Below are positions 25,113 through 34,325 of a stretch of 64,000 bases of DNA, piece by piece (the stretch's first letter is position 1; each line of letters starts with the position of its first letter). The stretch lies in assembly GCF_024181285.1 (NCBI RefSeq), contig NZ_CP051201.1, forward strand, positions 1,054,001 to 1,118,000. Reading direction: 5' to 3'. Source of the stretch: Treponema sp. OMZ 790 (GTDB taxonomy: Bacteria; Spirochaetota; Spirochaetia; Treponematales; Treponemataceae). The notes beneath the pieces are model-generated. The model did not search any database and was not told the DNA's origin. It saw nothing but the letters and a program-made list of their open reading frames with translations. Position numbers and translations under genes: made by a program.

Positions 25113-25832
25113 TTATAAATCTTCTATATTGCCGTCTTTATCTACCAAAAATACTCGCGGAGTATTTTTGGTAAAGAAGCCGTTTTCTACTACACCTGTA
25201 ATCTTGTTTAAACTTTCTTCTAAGGTTTTAGGATTTACAATAACTGACTCAGGCCATTTTACATCAATTATAAAATTGCCGTTGTCGGTAACAACCGGCC
25301 CCATTTTTTTTATGCCTTCACGCAATACAACCGTTATACCTTGGGCTTCGAGAGTCTTTGATATACTTAAACGGGCTTCGGGTATTATTTCAATCGGAAG
25401 GGCGAAGCCTTTTCCCATCGATTTAACTTTTTTTCTATCATCGGCAATTACAACAAATTCTTTTGAGTTGTATGCGATTATTTTTTCTCTAAGAAGGGCG
25501 GCACCTCCTCCTTTGATTAAATTTTTTTCCGGGTCAATTTCGTCGGCTCCGTCGATAGCCAAGTCTAACGAACCGCCGATTTGCTGCGAGCTTAGGGAAT
25601 ATATAGGTATGCCCAGTTTTTCACATTCGATAGATGTTTGAAAACTTGTCGGCACAGCATAGATTGTTTTTAATTTGCCTGAAGATAAAAGTTGGGATAG
25701 ACGGTGTACAGCCGGCATGGCTGTCGAACCTGTGCCGAGACCTATTTTCATTCCGTCAAAAATTTTCCCTTCCGAAAAAAGAGTGTCGATTGCATGATAG
25801 GCAACTTTTTCTTTTAATTTTGATGTATCCAT
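25113..25832 (-). CDS. rpiA: ribose-5-phosphate isomerase A
   Basis: Interconverts ribose-5-phosphate and ribulose-5-phosphate in the pentose phosphate pathway. 239 residues. Family blocks are GLGTGSTAMPAV (phosphate loop), SLDLAIDGADEIDP with catalytic Asp residues, and IKGGGAALLREKI with catalytic Lys/Glu. It is last of a five-gene operon; its ATG overlaps the aroDE stop by one base (TAATG). The final 20 codons contain a perfect 14-bp inverted repeat with a 3-base loop (25143-25173) that codes for TKNTPRVFLV. Confidence 0.95.
   Translation of the reverse strand: MDTSKLKEKVAYHAIDTLFSEGKIFDGMKIGLGTGSTAMPAVHRLSQLLSSGKLKTIYAVPTSFQTSIECEKLGIPIYSLSSQQIGGSLDLAIDGADEIDPEKNLIKGGGAALLREKIIAYNSKEFVVIADDRKKVKSMGKGFALPIEIIPEARLSISKTLEAQGITVVLREGIKKMGPVVTDNGNFIIDVKWPESVIVNPKTLEESLNKITGVVENGFFTKNTPRVFLVDKDGNIEDL
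25143..25173. repeat. perfect 14-bp hairpin inside the 3' end of rpiA
   Basis: TACCAAAAATACTC (25143-25156), loop GCG, GAGTATTTTTGGTA (25160-25173). Its AAAAATACTCG core also appears in the hairpin array at 10711-10737. It lies 30 bp before the rpiA stop, so it may shape the 3' end of the operon mRNA. Confidence 0.7.
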
Positions 25833-27313
25833 TATAAATATTCCTTTCCTGCAAAAGCTTTAAATTGATGATAGGCTTGATATTCCAGCATTTTATAGCC
25901 GTTACAAACCCTGCATCCTGAAGTTCTTGCCCGTTTTAATAATTTGGTAGTTTCAGGTCTATAGATTAGTTCGAATACTTTTTCTTTTCCTGTAAAGGTA
26001 TAAAAGTTAAGAGGATCCGCATCTATGTTGGGTTCCATACCGGCATTTGTTGTTTGAATGATTAGGTCCGAAAAAGCATGAAGATGTTTGATATTTATCG
26101 GATCTAAAAGAGCCCATGTAAATTTATATTTTTCTGCAATGTTTTGTGCATTTTCGGCTGTCCGGTTAAAGATACAGGCCTTACCGTGGAGAGATTTAAC
26201 TACCTCGGCAACGGCTCTGGCTGCACCTCCGGCTCCTATAATGGCAACCTTATATCGGCGTAAATCTTTTTCGTTTAAAAATTCTATTAAAGCTTGTTCA
26301 AAGCCGTCAACATCGGTATTGCAGCCGAACCATTTTTTGTTTTCGTTTATAAGAGTATTTACGGCTCCGATAAATTTTGAAGCTTCAGATATAGAATTTA
26401 TTTGAGGTATTATCTCGCTTTTAAAAGGAGCAGTAACCGAAAGTCCTTTTATGTTAAGAAGATTGGCAAAATCCAAAGCTTCTTTTGATGACAATGCAGA
26501 TATGGGAATGTATACCGAATTAAGATTTTTGCGTTTAAAACCCTGATTATGAATTTTAGGACTCAGACTGGTGTTTACGTCTCCGCCTATTACACCGTAT
26601 ACTGCAGTTTTACTGTCAATTTTAGAAAACCGATATAGATCTTCTAAAGTTTCGGGATCTATCAGTTCTTTTTCAAGTTTGTTTTTCTTTATGTATTCGG
26701 GTGTAAAGGTGTATACAATTTGTGAGTTTAATTTTTTTGATAGTATACGTGAGCATAAACCATAGGGACCCATTGCCGATAAAATATACTCTTGATTTTG
26801 TATCAGCTTTGAAGCTTTAAAAAGTTCTGAAACGTCATTTAAACAACTTGCAGTAAAGGCAAATTTAGGAATGTCGGTTTCAAATCTGGGCAAGCCTTCC
26901 ACAGTTTTTACTATATTTTTTACAGGAACCTTGCTGTGCAGACTTCTTATTATCTTAATATCAAAAGCTCTTGCTGCTTCTTCAATTCCTGATGAGTCAA
27001 AATCGTTTTCTAAATCTATGTAAGAAAAATTTTTTATCGGATCTGAGTTTGCGAAGGCAAGGCCTCGAGCGAATATTGTCATTCGAGCACCTTCTCCTCC
27101 GGTAAAGTTTCCTCCATCCGATTTACGTCTTACGGTTAAAATACATGGAATTCCTGCTCTTTCCGGAAATTTTCGTAAATAGAGTATTTCGCTTTGATTT
27201 AGATAATCTACGCGAAGCTCTGCAATATCGATAAATTTTTTATATTTTTCTAATGCGGAAAGATTTTTTTCGATTGTTTTTTCCGTTAAAACAAGACAGA
27301 CCTTTGTAGACAT
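25832..27313 (-). CDS. aroDE: bifunctional 3-dehydroquinate dehydratase / shikimate dehydrogenase
   Basis: A 493-residue fusion carrying steps 3 and 4 of the shikimate pathway. Residues about 1-215 form type I dehydroquinase: RSLHSK gives the catalytic His and DIPKFAFTAS the Schiff-base Lys. Residues about 235-493 form AroE: GDVNTSLSPKIHNQGF, SVTAPFKSEI (catalytic Lys), GAVNTLI, GCNTDVDGFEQAL (catalytic Asp), and the NADP-binding GAGGAARAVAEV. Fusions of this kind also occur in plants and some bacteria. It sits in the polA-coaE-SPOR-aroDE-rpiA operon, 2 bp after the SPOR gene, and overlaps rpiA by one base. Confidence 0.92.
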   Translation of the reverse strand: MSTKVCLVLTEKTIEKNLSALEKYKKFIDIAELRVDYLNQSEILYLRKFPERAGIPCILTVRRKSDGGNFTGGEGARMTIFARGLAFANSDPIKNFSYIDLENDFDSSGIEEAARAFDIKIIRSLHSKVPVKNIVKTVEGLPRFETDIPKFAFTASCLNDVSELFKASKLIQNQEYILSAMGPYGLCSRILSKKLNSQIVYTFTPEYIKKNKLEKELIDPETLEDLYRFSKIDSKTAVYGVIGGDVNTSLSPKIHNQGFKRKNLNSVYIPISALSSKEALDFANLLNIKGLSVTAPFKSEIIPQINSISEASKFIGAVNTLINENKKWFGCNTDVDGFEQALIEFLNEKDLRRYKVAIIGAGGAARAVAEVVKSLHGKACIFNRTAENAQNIAEKYKFTWALLDPINIKHLHAFSDLIIQTTNAGMEPNIDADPLNFYTFTGKEKVFELIYRPETTKLLKRARTSGCRVCNGYKMLEYQAYHQFKAFAGKEYL

Positions 27314-27315
27314 AA

Positions 27316-28146
27316 TCAGCTTTTTTTTCGGTCTTGGGTTACATAGCTTCCTTCAAACCCTTTGATTTCTTTTATTTTTTTAAGCCAATACTCGGCCTCG
27401 GTTTTGTTTTTAAAAGGTCCGACTCTGACGCGGTGTGTAAGACCTGTTGCAGTCTCCTTGGTAAAGATTTCAGCCTTCATGTGTTTTGCTGTAAGCTTAT
27501 CCCTTGCAGCCTCGGCATTTAACCTGCTTGTCAAAGAAGCTGTTTGAACCCAGTATAGGGTGGAAACGGTTTTTTGAGCGGGGCTTTTTTTGACAGCCGG
27601 TTTTTCGGTTTTTGGAGGAGTCTTCTTTTCTGTTTTAGGTTTTTGAACCGTATTTGATGTAAGGCCTTTTATGGAAGCAACCCCTGTATTTTGATTTTTT
27701 GTCTCTGCAGCAGTTTCTTTTTTTTCGGATTCGGAAGGTTTCGTGCCGGCTTCCTCATTTGTGTTTAAGTTTTCAGCAAGATTGTCAGGTAAACTTGCCG
27801 TTTTTTCATCTTTTTGGCTATTGGTTAAATCACTCACGTTTATTGAGGTCTCTGCGGTTCCTGTTTGTCCTTCTCCGCTTACAACGGTTATATTGTTTGC
27901 GATATTTACAAGGGCAGGCGAATCCGATTCAAGCGGGGGAATTGATTCAGGATTCCGTGTCCACTGGAGCGGATCTACATTTGTATTTATCTTATCTGCT
28001 TCTATTCTGCCTAAGTCGGATATTTCAGCCGCTGTCATGGTGCTTTTATTGCGGAACGGAGCATATAGGTACAATCCGACCCCGAAGATAATCAAAGCAA
28101 ACAACGAAAGAAAGAATACTATCCATAAAATTTTTTTCTGTTCCAT
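27316..28146 (-). CDS. SPOR-domain membrane protein
   Basis: 276 residues. One N-terminal membrane helix (about 8-28, ILWIVFFLSLFALIIFGVGL) precedes a long polar, low-complexity linker rich in Glu, Lys, Pro and Thr (about 40-195). A C-terminal SPOR domain follows (about 197-272: YWVQTASLTSRLNAEAARDKL to GSYVTQDRKKS). SPOR domains bind denuded glycan strands at division septa, so this is probably a septal protein analogous to FtsN or DedD. It lies between coaE (9-bp gap) and aroDE (2-bp gap). Confidence 0.85.
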   Translation of the reverse strand: MEQKKILWIVFFLSLFALIIFGVGLYLYAPFRNKSTMTAAEISDLGRIEADKINTNVDPLQWTRNPESIPPLESDSPALVNIANNITVVSGEGQTGTAETSINVSDLTNSQKDEKTASLPDNLAENLNTNEEAGTKPSESEKKETAAETKNQNTGVASIKGLTSNTVQKPKTEKKTPPKTEKPAVKKSPAQKTVSTLYWVQTASLTSRLNAEAARDKLTAKHMKAEIFTKETATGLTHRVRVGPFKNKTEAEYWLKKIKEIKGFEGSYVTQDRKKS

Positions 28147-28155
28147 AAAATAACC

Positions 28156-28785
28156 TCAAAAACCTCTTTTTTTGATTTCATGCAAAAGTTTTCTTTTTAA
28201 ACTTGCAGGAGACCAAGAGTTCTTTACTACTATTGTATCGGCATTTAAAAAAAAGTATTGAGAAAAGAATTTCTTTTGTTTTGAAAATCTTAACCGAATA
28301 TTTTTTAAAGGAAGCCTGTCCCTTTTTTTTGCCCTTATGAACCTTAAAATAAACGGAGCATCTATGTACAATATAAAACGGCATTCTTTTATAAGTTTCG
28401 TTTTATGAAGGGTAGGGGCGTTTAAAAGAATGGGCCTCTCAGGCCTTTCTGCAAAGGCTTTTTTTATCTCCTCCCTTATTTTTTCTTCAATTATGGGAAG
28501 AATAAAGTCTTCCTGTTTTTTTAATAGAGCTTCATCCGAAAATACCAAAAGTGCAAAGGCTTTTTTATCTATGCCTTTTTCCGTTTTTAAATCTATCCCC
28601 CGCTTTTCGGCTTCGGCCTGAAAGAGATTAAAAATTTCGTTTTCATACTCTACAAAGACCCTTCGTGAAACGGCATCAGCATCAATACAATAAAAGCCGT
28701 ACTCCTCTAAGATAGAACTTGCCGTGTTTTTCCCTGAGCAGGAGGGGCCTGAAAGCCCTATCAAAATCGGTTGAGTTCCGGCCAT
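28156..28785 (-). CDS. coaE: dephospho-CoA kinase
   Basis: Last step of coenzyme A synthesis: phosphorylates dephospho-CoA at the ribose 3'-OH. 209 residues: P-loop GLSGPSCSGKNTAS, then YCIDADAVSRRVF (the DAD motif that binds CoA), lid-domain sequence LNAPTLHKTKL and IRAKKRDRLP. The P-loop has Cys-Ser where GGIGSGKS is usual, but the glycines and GK are conserved. The ATG overlaps the polA stop by one base, so the two are translationally coupled. Confidence 0.9.
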   Translation of the reverse strand: MAGTQPILIGLSGPSCSGKNTASSILEEYGFYCIDADAVSRRVFVEYENEIFNLFQAEAEKRGIDLKTEKGIDKKAFALLVFSDEALLKKQEDFILPIIEEKIREEIKKAFAERPERPILLNAPTLHKTKLIKECRFILYIDAPFILRFIRAKKRDRLPLKNIRLRFSKQKKFFSQYFFLNADTIVVKNSWSPASLKRKLLHEIKKRGF

Positions 28786-31532
28786 TAGTGAAATTCTCCC
28801 CAGCTCATTCCGGATTCGATGCTGACCCTTAAGGGGACTGAAAGTTTGATTACGCCTTCCATTTTTTCTTTTACGATGGACATTACCTTTTCTTTTTCAG
28901 TTTCAGCAGCGTCTATTATAAGCTCATCGTGCACCTGTAAAACTATGGTCGCATCAAGTTTTTGCTTTTTTAAGGCCTTATCGACTTTAAGCATGGCAAG
29001 TTTTACTATGTCGGCGGCTGTGCCTTGAATGGGGGTGTTTACAGCAATGCGTTCAGCCCCTGCCTTTTCTATCTTGTTCTTGCTGTTTATAGCCGGAAGA
29101 TAACGCCTTCTTCCCATAATTGTTTCAACATAGCCTCTTTTTTCGGCCTCTTGGCAGACTTGGGTCATAAAGCCTGACACTCCCGAATAGGTTGCAAAAT
29201 AAGCCTTTATAAACTCGTCAGCCCTTTTGCGCGGAATTCTCAAAGAGGAGGCAAGGCGGAAGGCGCTCATGCCGTACATTACCCCGAAGTTTATGGTCTT
29301 TGCGATGCGCCTCATATCCTGTGTTACATCCTTCATGTCTACTGCGAAGATTAAACTTGCAGTTTTGGCATGAACGTCTATGCCCTTATTAAAGGCTTCC
29401 ACAAGGTTGTGATCCTTTGAAAGATGGGCAAGGATTACAAGCTCAATCTGAGAGTAGTCGGCAGAGATAAGAACCCGCCCCTTTTCAGAGTGAAAGGCTT
29501 CCCTTATCCTCCGCCCCTCGTTTCCGCGTATGGGAATGTTTTGTAAGTTTGGGTCACGGCTTGAAAGGCGGCCTGTGGCGGTTCCGGTTTGAATAAAACT
29601 TGTGTGGATTCTTCCGTTTTTATCGGTCATCTTGGGAAGGGTGTCGGTGTATGTGGATTTCAGCTTTGCAAGAGCCCTGTAATCCAAGATTTTTGCAGGC
29701 ACAGGGTCTTCGGAAGCAAGGCTTTCGAGTACCGAGGTATCGGTAGAGTAGCCCGTCTTAGTTTTTTTGCCGGGAGTGAGCTTTCTTTCTTCAAATAATA
29801 CTTCTTGAAGCTGCTTGGGCGAAGCTATATTGAACTCATGGCCTACGAGTTTATAAATATCCTTTTCGCATTCTTCAAGTTCTTTTCCTAATTCTTTTGA
29901 ATAAGCATTAAGTTCTTCTCCCTTTAAAAAGATGCCTTTTATTTCCATCTCGGTTAAAAGTTTTGTGATAGGCATTTCAAGGTCAAAAAAGAGCTTTTCC
30001 AGATTATTCTTTTTTAAGAGGGGTAAAAATTTATTATAAAACTTAAGTGTTATGTCCGCATCCTCTGCAGCATAGGGGCAGGCTTCCTTTAGCGGAATAT
30101 CCGAAAAGTTTTGCCCGCTCTTTACAAGCTCCTTAAATCTTATCGTTCTTAAACTCAAAACACTTTCTGCAAGCTTATCCATTCCGTAAGAAGATCGGGC
30201 AGGATCCAAAAGCCATGCGGCTATCATTGTGTCAAAAAGATTTGCCGAAATGCCTTTTACAAGGTTTGAGCAAAGCGCCGCCTGAATGTCGAATTTTCCG
30301 TTATGCATTATGAGGGTCATCTTTGACTCAAATAGCTTTGATACGGCCTTTTGAGCATCCTTAAAGGCTATGAGCTTGGGTGCCTCTTCTCCAAGTTCGG
30401 GGCTCGGCGCCTTTAATGGAAAGTAATAAGCCTCTCCTTCTTTTAAAGCAAGGGAGAAGCCGCAGATTTCCGCATTTAGAGGATCTTCGCTTGTGGTTTC
30501 ACAGTCATAGGCTGCAAGACCTTGTTTTACGGCCTCGTCTATGATTTTAAAAAGCTCTTCTGCCTCGTCCACAAGTTTGTAATCACCCTTGTTTTGAGGA
30601 AGGGAGATTTCTTCACCTGCACCTAATTCTTGCGGAAGCATCTCGAGAGGTGCTTTTTCGGTAATAATTTTTTCGGAATAGAGCTTTGCAATATTGGGAA
30701 GCTCTTCGTTTATAAAAAGACGGGCGGCTGCTTCATAGTCCATTTGGGAAGTAGAGTAGGTGTTTAAATCTTTTTCGATAGGAACATCGAAGCGGAGTTT
30801 TATGAGATCTTTAGAAAAATAAGCCGCTTCCTTTCCTGTTTCTATCTTTGTTTTTAAGGCTCCTTTTAAGTTTTCTGTATTTGCATAAATGCCGTCGAGG
30901 GTTTTGTACTCTTCGAGGAGCTTTACGGCCGTTTTCGGACCTACCCCCTTTACTCCGGGAACATTGTCGGCCGCGTCGCCTATAAGGGAGAGGAGGTCTA
31001 ACATTCCGCCGGGATAAACTCCCCATTCTTCTTTTACGTTTTCGGCTCCGAAGCCTTCCCAAGCCTTAATCTTCCCCGGCTTTAACATGGTTGTGGTTTT
31101 TGAAACCAGCTGCATTAAGTCCTTATCGCCCGAAATAATCACACATTCACGCCCTTCCTTTTCTGCGAGGGCTGATATTGAAGCGATTACATCATCTGCC
31201 TCAAAGCCGTTACAGCGGACTGCGGGAATTTTAAAGATTTTTAAAATTTCTTCTATTTTGTCGATTTGAGCATGGAGGTCATCGGGCGTTTTATCCCTTG
31301 TGGCCTTGTATTCTTTGTACATCTCGTGCCTAAATGTGGGCGTAAGGGAATCTAGGGCTGTAACAAATAGTTTAGGATTGTATTCGGTAAATATGGAATG
31401 AAGGCTTTTAAAAAAGCCGAATATAGCCGAAACGTTTTCGCCCTTACTGTTTGTAAGAGGTCTTGAAATAAAGGCAAAATAAGAGCGGTAAATAAGAGCG
31501 TAGGCATCCAAAACATAGATTGTATCTTTCAT
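28785..31532 (-). CDS. polA: DNA polymerase I
   Basis: 915 residues with all three domains. 5' nuclease (about 1-295): YVLDAYALIYRSYFAF, CNGFEADDVIAS, GVKGVGPKTAVKLL. 3'-5' exonuclease (about 310-500) with intact proofreading residues: YDCETTSEDPL (Exo I Asp/Glu), IMHNGKFDIQAAL (Exo II) and YAAEDADITLKFY (Exo III). Polymerase (about 535-915): SADYSQIELVILAHLS (motif A), RIAKTINFGVMYGMS (motif B, O-helix), VLQVHDELIID (motif C). Acts in Okazaki-fragment maturation and repair. GGAGG precedes the start, and it leads the five-gene operon that ends with rpiA. Confidence 0.97.
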   Translation of the reverse strand: MKDTIYVLDAYALIYRSYFAFISRPLTNSKGENVSAIFGFFKSLHSIFTEYNPKLFVTALDSLTPTFRHEMYKEYKATRDKTPDDLHAQIDKIEEILKIFKIPAVRCNGFEADDVIASISALAEKEGRECVIISGDKDLMQLVSKTTTMLKPGKIKAWEGFGAENVKEEWGVYPGGMLDLLSLIGDAADNVPGVKGVGPKTAVKLLEEYKTLDGIYANTENLKGALKTKIETGKEAAYFSKDLIKLRFDVPIEKDLNTYSTSQMDYEAAARLFINEELPNIAKLYSEKIITEKAPLEMLPQELGAGEEISLPQNKGDYKLVDEAEELFKIIDEAVKQGLAAYDCETTSEDPLNAEICGFSLALKEGEAYYFPLKAPSPELGEEAPKLIAFKDAQKAVSKLFESKMTLIMHNGKFDIQAALCSNLVKGISANLFDTMIAAWLLDPARSSYGMDKLAESVLSLRTIRFKELVKSGQNFSDIPLKEACPYAAEDADITLKFYNKFLPLLKKNNLEKLFFDLEMPITKLLTEMEIKGIFLKGEELNAYSKELGKELEECEKDIYKLVGHEFNIASPKQLQEVLFEERKLTPGKKTKTGYSTDTSVLESLASEDPVPAKILDYRALAKLKSTYTDTLPKMTDKNGRIHTSFIQTGTATGRLSSRDPNLQNIPIRGNEGRRIREAFHSEKGRVLISADYSQIELVILAHLSKDHNLVEAFNKGIDVHAKTASLIFAVDMKDVTQDMRRIAKTINFGVMYGMSAFRLASSLRIPRKRADEFIKAYFATYSGVSGFMTQVCQEAEKRGYVETIMGRRRYLPAINSKNKIEKAGAERIAVNTPIQGTAADIVKLAMLKVDKALKKQKLDATIVLQVHDELIIDAAETEKEKVMSIVKEKMEGVIKLSVPLRVSIESGMSWGEFH

Positions 31533-31557
31533 AAATTAAGACCTCCGTTAGAGGGGA

Positions 31558-31587
31558 ATTATACTATGTAAGAGCCATTAAATGCAA
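31558..31587 (-). promoter_or_regulatory. promoter of the polA-coaE-aroDE-rpiA operon
   Basis: On the minus strand TTGCAT (31582-31587), 18-bp spacer, perfect TATAAT (31558-31563), about 25 bp before the polA ATG. It overlaps the region of a divergent + strand promoter. Confidence 0.7.
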
Positions 31588-31593
31588 GCTGTA

Positions 31594-31622
31594 TTGTTTT
31601 TTTTATATTTTTGTGCTATTAT
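31594..31622 (+). promoter_or_regulatory. promoter of the frameshifted lipoprotein gene
   Basis: TTGTTT (31594-31599), 17-bp spacer, TATTAT (31617-31622), divergent from polA. The lipoprotein ATG follows about 50 bp later. Confidence 0.5.
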
Positions 31623-31671
31623 GATAAAGGTTGTTTTTATAGATAAAAAAATATCAGTCTTAGAGGTTTTT

Positions 31672-32766
31672 ATGAAAAGGAAATTATTGTTTGCTTTATT
31701 GCTCGTTTTGACTCTTGCTTCTTGTTCTTTGTTTTTTCAAGAAGAATACGGAACCGTTACGATAGATTTAGAAGGCGGTAATGCCCGTTCTATAAATTCT
31801 TCTACGGGGCTTCCTAATCTTTCGGATTCCGAATTGGAAATAGAAATAACGGGTGACGGGCAAGGTACTCTTTACAAAAAAATCCTTGCTTCGGAGCCTA
31901 AGTTTTTTCAAGCTAATTTTCCTATAGGAGCAAGGCTGGAAATAAGCATAAAATTAAATGGTCCATCTTCTTCTTGGTCGGCTAATGCAAAGCACACAGT
32001 GAAGGAAGGCAATAACGATATACTGCTTCTTTTAAATAAAAATGCCTCAGCCTTGGCAAACGTGGGCTTTTCGACGAAGGCTGCGGCAAATACATATGAA
32101 TTTAATATAGCCGGAAAAACAATTGATATTAGCTCAAATCCACTGCCTCTTTTTACCAGAGACAGCCGAGGCCGCCTATACATTGCCTATAAAGAAAGCT
32201 CCGGTTGGAGGCTGAACCGCTATGAAAGCGACGGAACACCGAATAATTTTGTCTCCGGTTCTCAGATATTATCTACGATTACCTCTGTCTCAAGTGTAAA
32301 ACTCGCCTCCGATCCCATAACCGGAAAGGTTTATGCAGCAGCAAATTCAAAGCTATATCTTATAAAAGATGACGGTTCGACAATTGAAACACAGTTCGGA
32401 GTAGCCGCCATCCCTGAGGGCCTTATTGCTGTTTATAATAATAACTTATTTGTATTAGATTTAACTCCTGCTGCTCCTAATAATAATTTAAAAATGTTTA
32501 ATATCACAGAAGGAGGAAGCGGTCTTGCACTTACAGAAGTCGGTACTGTTTCCGTATCAAAAGAACAAATAACTGTATCAGGGACACAAATTCAGGTAGA
32601 TTTTAAGGATATCCTTGTAAAAAACGATAAGATATATATCCTCTTTGCAAAAAATAGTCTGCCTTCGGGAACTCCTCTGGCTCATTATTACTCCTTAGGC
32701 GGTATGCTTGAATATACATACAATGCTTCGGGGGCTTCTTGCCGGGTTTCAAAAATACGGGTTTAA
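31672..32766 (+). CDS. large repeat lipoprotein, upstream part of a frameshifted gene
   Basis: Starts MKRKLLFALLLVLTLASCSLF with lipobox LASC (Cys near residue 18). An earlier in-frame ATG at 31582 would place 30 residues ahead of the signal peptide and is rejected. The mature part has a beta-rich N-terminal domain (YGTVTIDLEGGNARSINSS) and then propeller-like repeats with Ser-rich loops (FTRDSRGRLYIAYKESSGWR, SDPITGKVYAAANSKLYLIK). The frame ends at 32766 after a tail, ASCRVSKIRV, that looks like out-of-frame reading. The protein clearly continues in the next frame from about 32735. Function unknown; an exposed surface lipoprotein is likely. Confidence 0.7.
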   Translation: MKRKLLFALLLVLTLASCSLFFQEEYGTVTIDLEGGNARSINSSTGLPNLSDSELEIEITGDGQGTLYKKILASEPKFFQANFPIGARLEISIKLNGPSSSWSANAKHTVKEGNNDILLLLNKNASALANVGFSTKAAANTYEFNIAGKTIDISSNPLPLFTRDSRGRLYIAYKESSGWRLNRYESDGTPNNFVSGSQILSTITSVSSVKLASDPITGKVYAAANSKLYLIKDDGSTIETQFGVAAIPEGLIAVYNNNLFVLDLTPAAPNNNLKMFNITEGGSGLALTEVGTVSVSKEQITVSGTQIQVDFKDILVKNDKIYILFAKNSLPSGTPLAHYYSLGGMLEYTYNASGASCRVSKIRV

Positions 32767-34138
32767 CGGTACTGTAACGGCTGATTCTTCCGGTATCGTT
32801 ACTGCCGGTGAATCTAACTTTTATGGTGCAGTCTCTTTTATCGGCTATGATGAGCAAAACATCTACATTGCCGATGACGGCTGCACATTAAAAAAAGAAA
32901 GCAATAATATAAAAATAGATAAAAACGTAAACCGCATATTTTCGTTTAATACCTCAACCAAGGCCCTTTATTCTTACGCAACCGAAAATAAATGGTTTAA
33001 GGAATACGAAGAAACCGCCACACCTTCTCCCGGTACGGGCAAGGTCTTATTGTGGGAGAAGAATACTGATTCAGGCGCTCAAGGCTTTAAATTCTATCTT
33101 GTTGATGAAGATAAAGTTAACAACCAATTGCCAAATACTCCTTTCCTTCAAGACGGAGGTTCTGATTACCCGACAGATGTATTTTGTTATGATCAAGAAG
33201 GGAACCTCTATGTAGTTTGGTTTGATTATCCAAGTTATTTTGTAAGAAGATATGAAAAATCTAAGGGTTACAGTACGGCTGACACCAAAGAAAATCAACA
33301 AAAGATGGTAAATAATTCCGGAAGTACATCTCTTTCTGCTTCTGAAAAACCGACAGCTATTGCTGTTGATGTTTCAGATAACGAAAAGGGGTACTTGTAT
33401 TATAGCTATGAAACGGGTGAGAAAGTTATAATAAGGAATAGATGGTTTAAATCTAGCGGTTTTAAGACAGGCTCATATCTTAATAAACACACATTGAATA
33501 ACCTTTCTGGAGCTAATGATTCTAAAATTACTTCTATGACTGTAAATAATGACGGTTTATTTGTTGCTCAAAAAAACGAATATACTAGTCCAAAAAAATT
33601 TAAAAATGTTATACATAAATACTCAAATTTTGACCACTCAAACACTGATTATATAGGTGATACATCAAGTCCTATACTGCATGGCACCGGTAATAATTAT
33701 GTTGATGAAAATATTTTTGCAATGCAGATAATAAATGGTGTACTATATTATACAGTTATTAAGCAAGATGGACAGTTGGAAAATCAAAATACAAACATTG
33801 TAAAAACATCAGCTAAGTTAGTAAAAAGCAGCAATTCATTAAATAGCGCAATGAATTATCAGTCTTTTGACACTGTATGGTCTACCCAATCTTCTTCTAC
33901 TGACGGCTACGCCCCATACAGGTTCATAGGTACGGTTCCCAATAAACTCATAATCGCCTCCGACGGTTATTATGGGGATAAGAACAGTACCGGTGATAAA
34001 GCTCAAAATAAAAACAAGGTCTTGACCTTTGATATCAATACGACTTCAACTATTTGGACTGTTACACATAAAGATACCGATGCAACATTTTCACGGGAGT
34101 TGACCCATGATACCACAAATGGCTTTAAGTGGGAGTAA
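32708..34138 (+). pseudogene. downstream part of the frameshifted repeat lipoprotein
   Basis: The +1 frame relative to the upstream half continues the same protein for about 470 codons: YGFNGTVTADSSGIVTAGES, then SFIGYDEQNIYIADDGCTLK, FCYDQEGNLYVVWFDYPSYF and further propeller-like units to a stop at 34138. Real homology probably begins near 32735; sequence upstream of that in this frame overlaps the first half. No lipobox or credible ribosome-binding site lies at its 5' end, so it is unlikely to be made alone. Removing one G from the GGGGG run at 32730-32734 would fuse both halves (ASGLLAGFQKYGF). Confidence 0.65.
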
Positions 34139-34147
34139 ATAAAATTA

Positions 34148-34211
34148 AACCGCAAAGGTAAATTCAGCTAAGACTGCATAAAAAATTGCGGTCTTAGCCT
34201 TCCTTGCGGTT
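34148..34211 (+). terminator. two-step hairpin after the repeat lipoprotein
   Basis: An outer stem AACCGCAA/TTGCGGTT (34148-34155, 34204-34211) encloses an inner near-perfect stem GCTAAGACTGC/GCGGTCTTAGC (34167-34177, 34188-34198). There is no long T-run after it, so it may work as a Rho-assisted or processing structure. Confidence 0.5.
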
Positions 34212-34268
34212 AAATTCTATCTTTCCTAAAATTTGAGCTAGATATTGTAACTTCAAAACAATATTGCC

Positions 34269-34297
34269 TTGCTTTTGTATGGACATTGGTGTATAAT
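34269..34297 (+). promoter_or_regulatory. promoter of the RelB/ParE TA operon
   Basis: TTGCTT (34269-34274), 17-bp spacer, perfect TATAAT (34292-34297), about 28 bp before the antitoxin ATG. Confidence 0.7.
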
Positions 34298-34325
34298 ATA
34301 GGTGTTTAATAACTTTGGAGGGCAA

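Noticed and set aside
30811..31062. Arg-rich minus-strand frame within polA
   Set aside because: It is a shadow frame of polA with basic low-complexity translation and no start signals.
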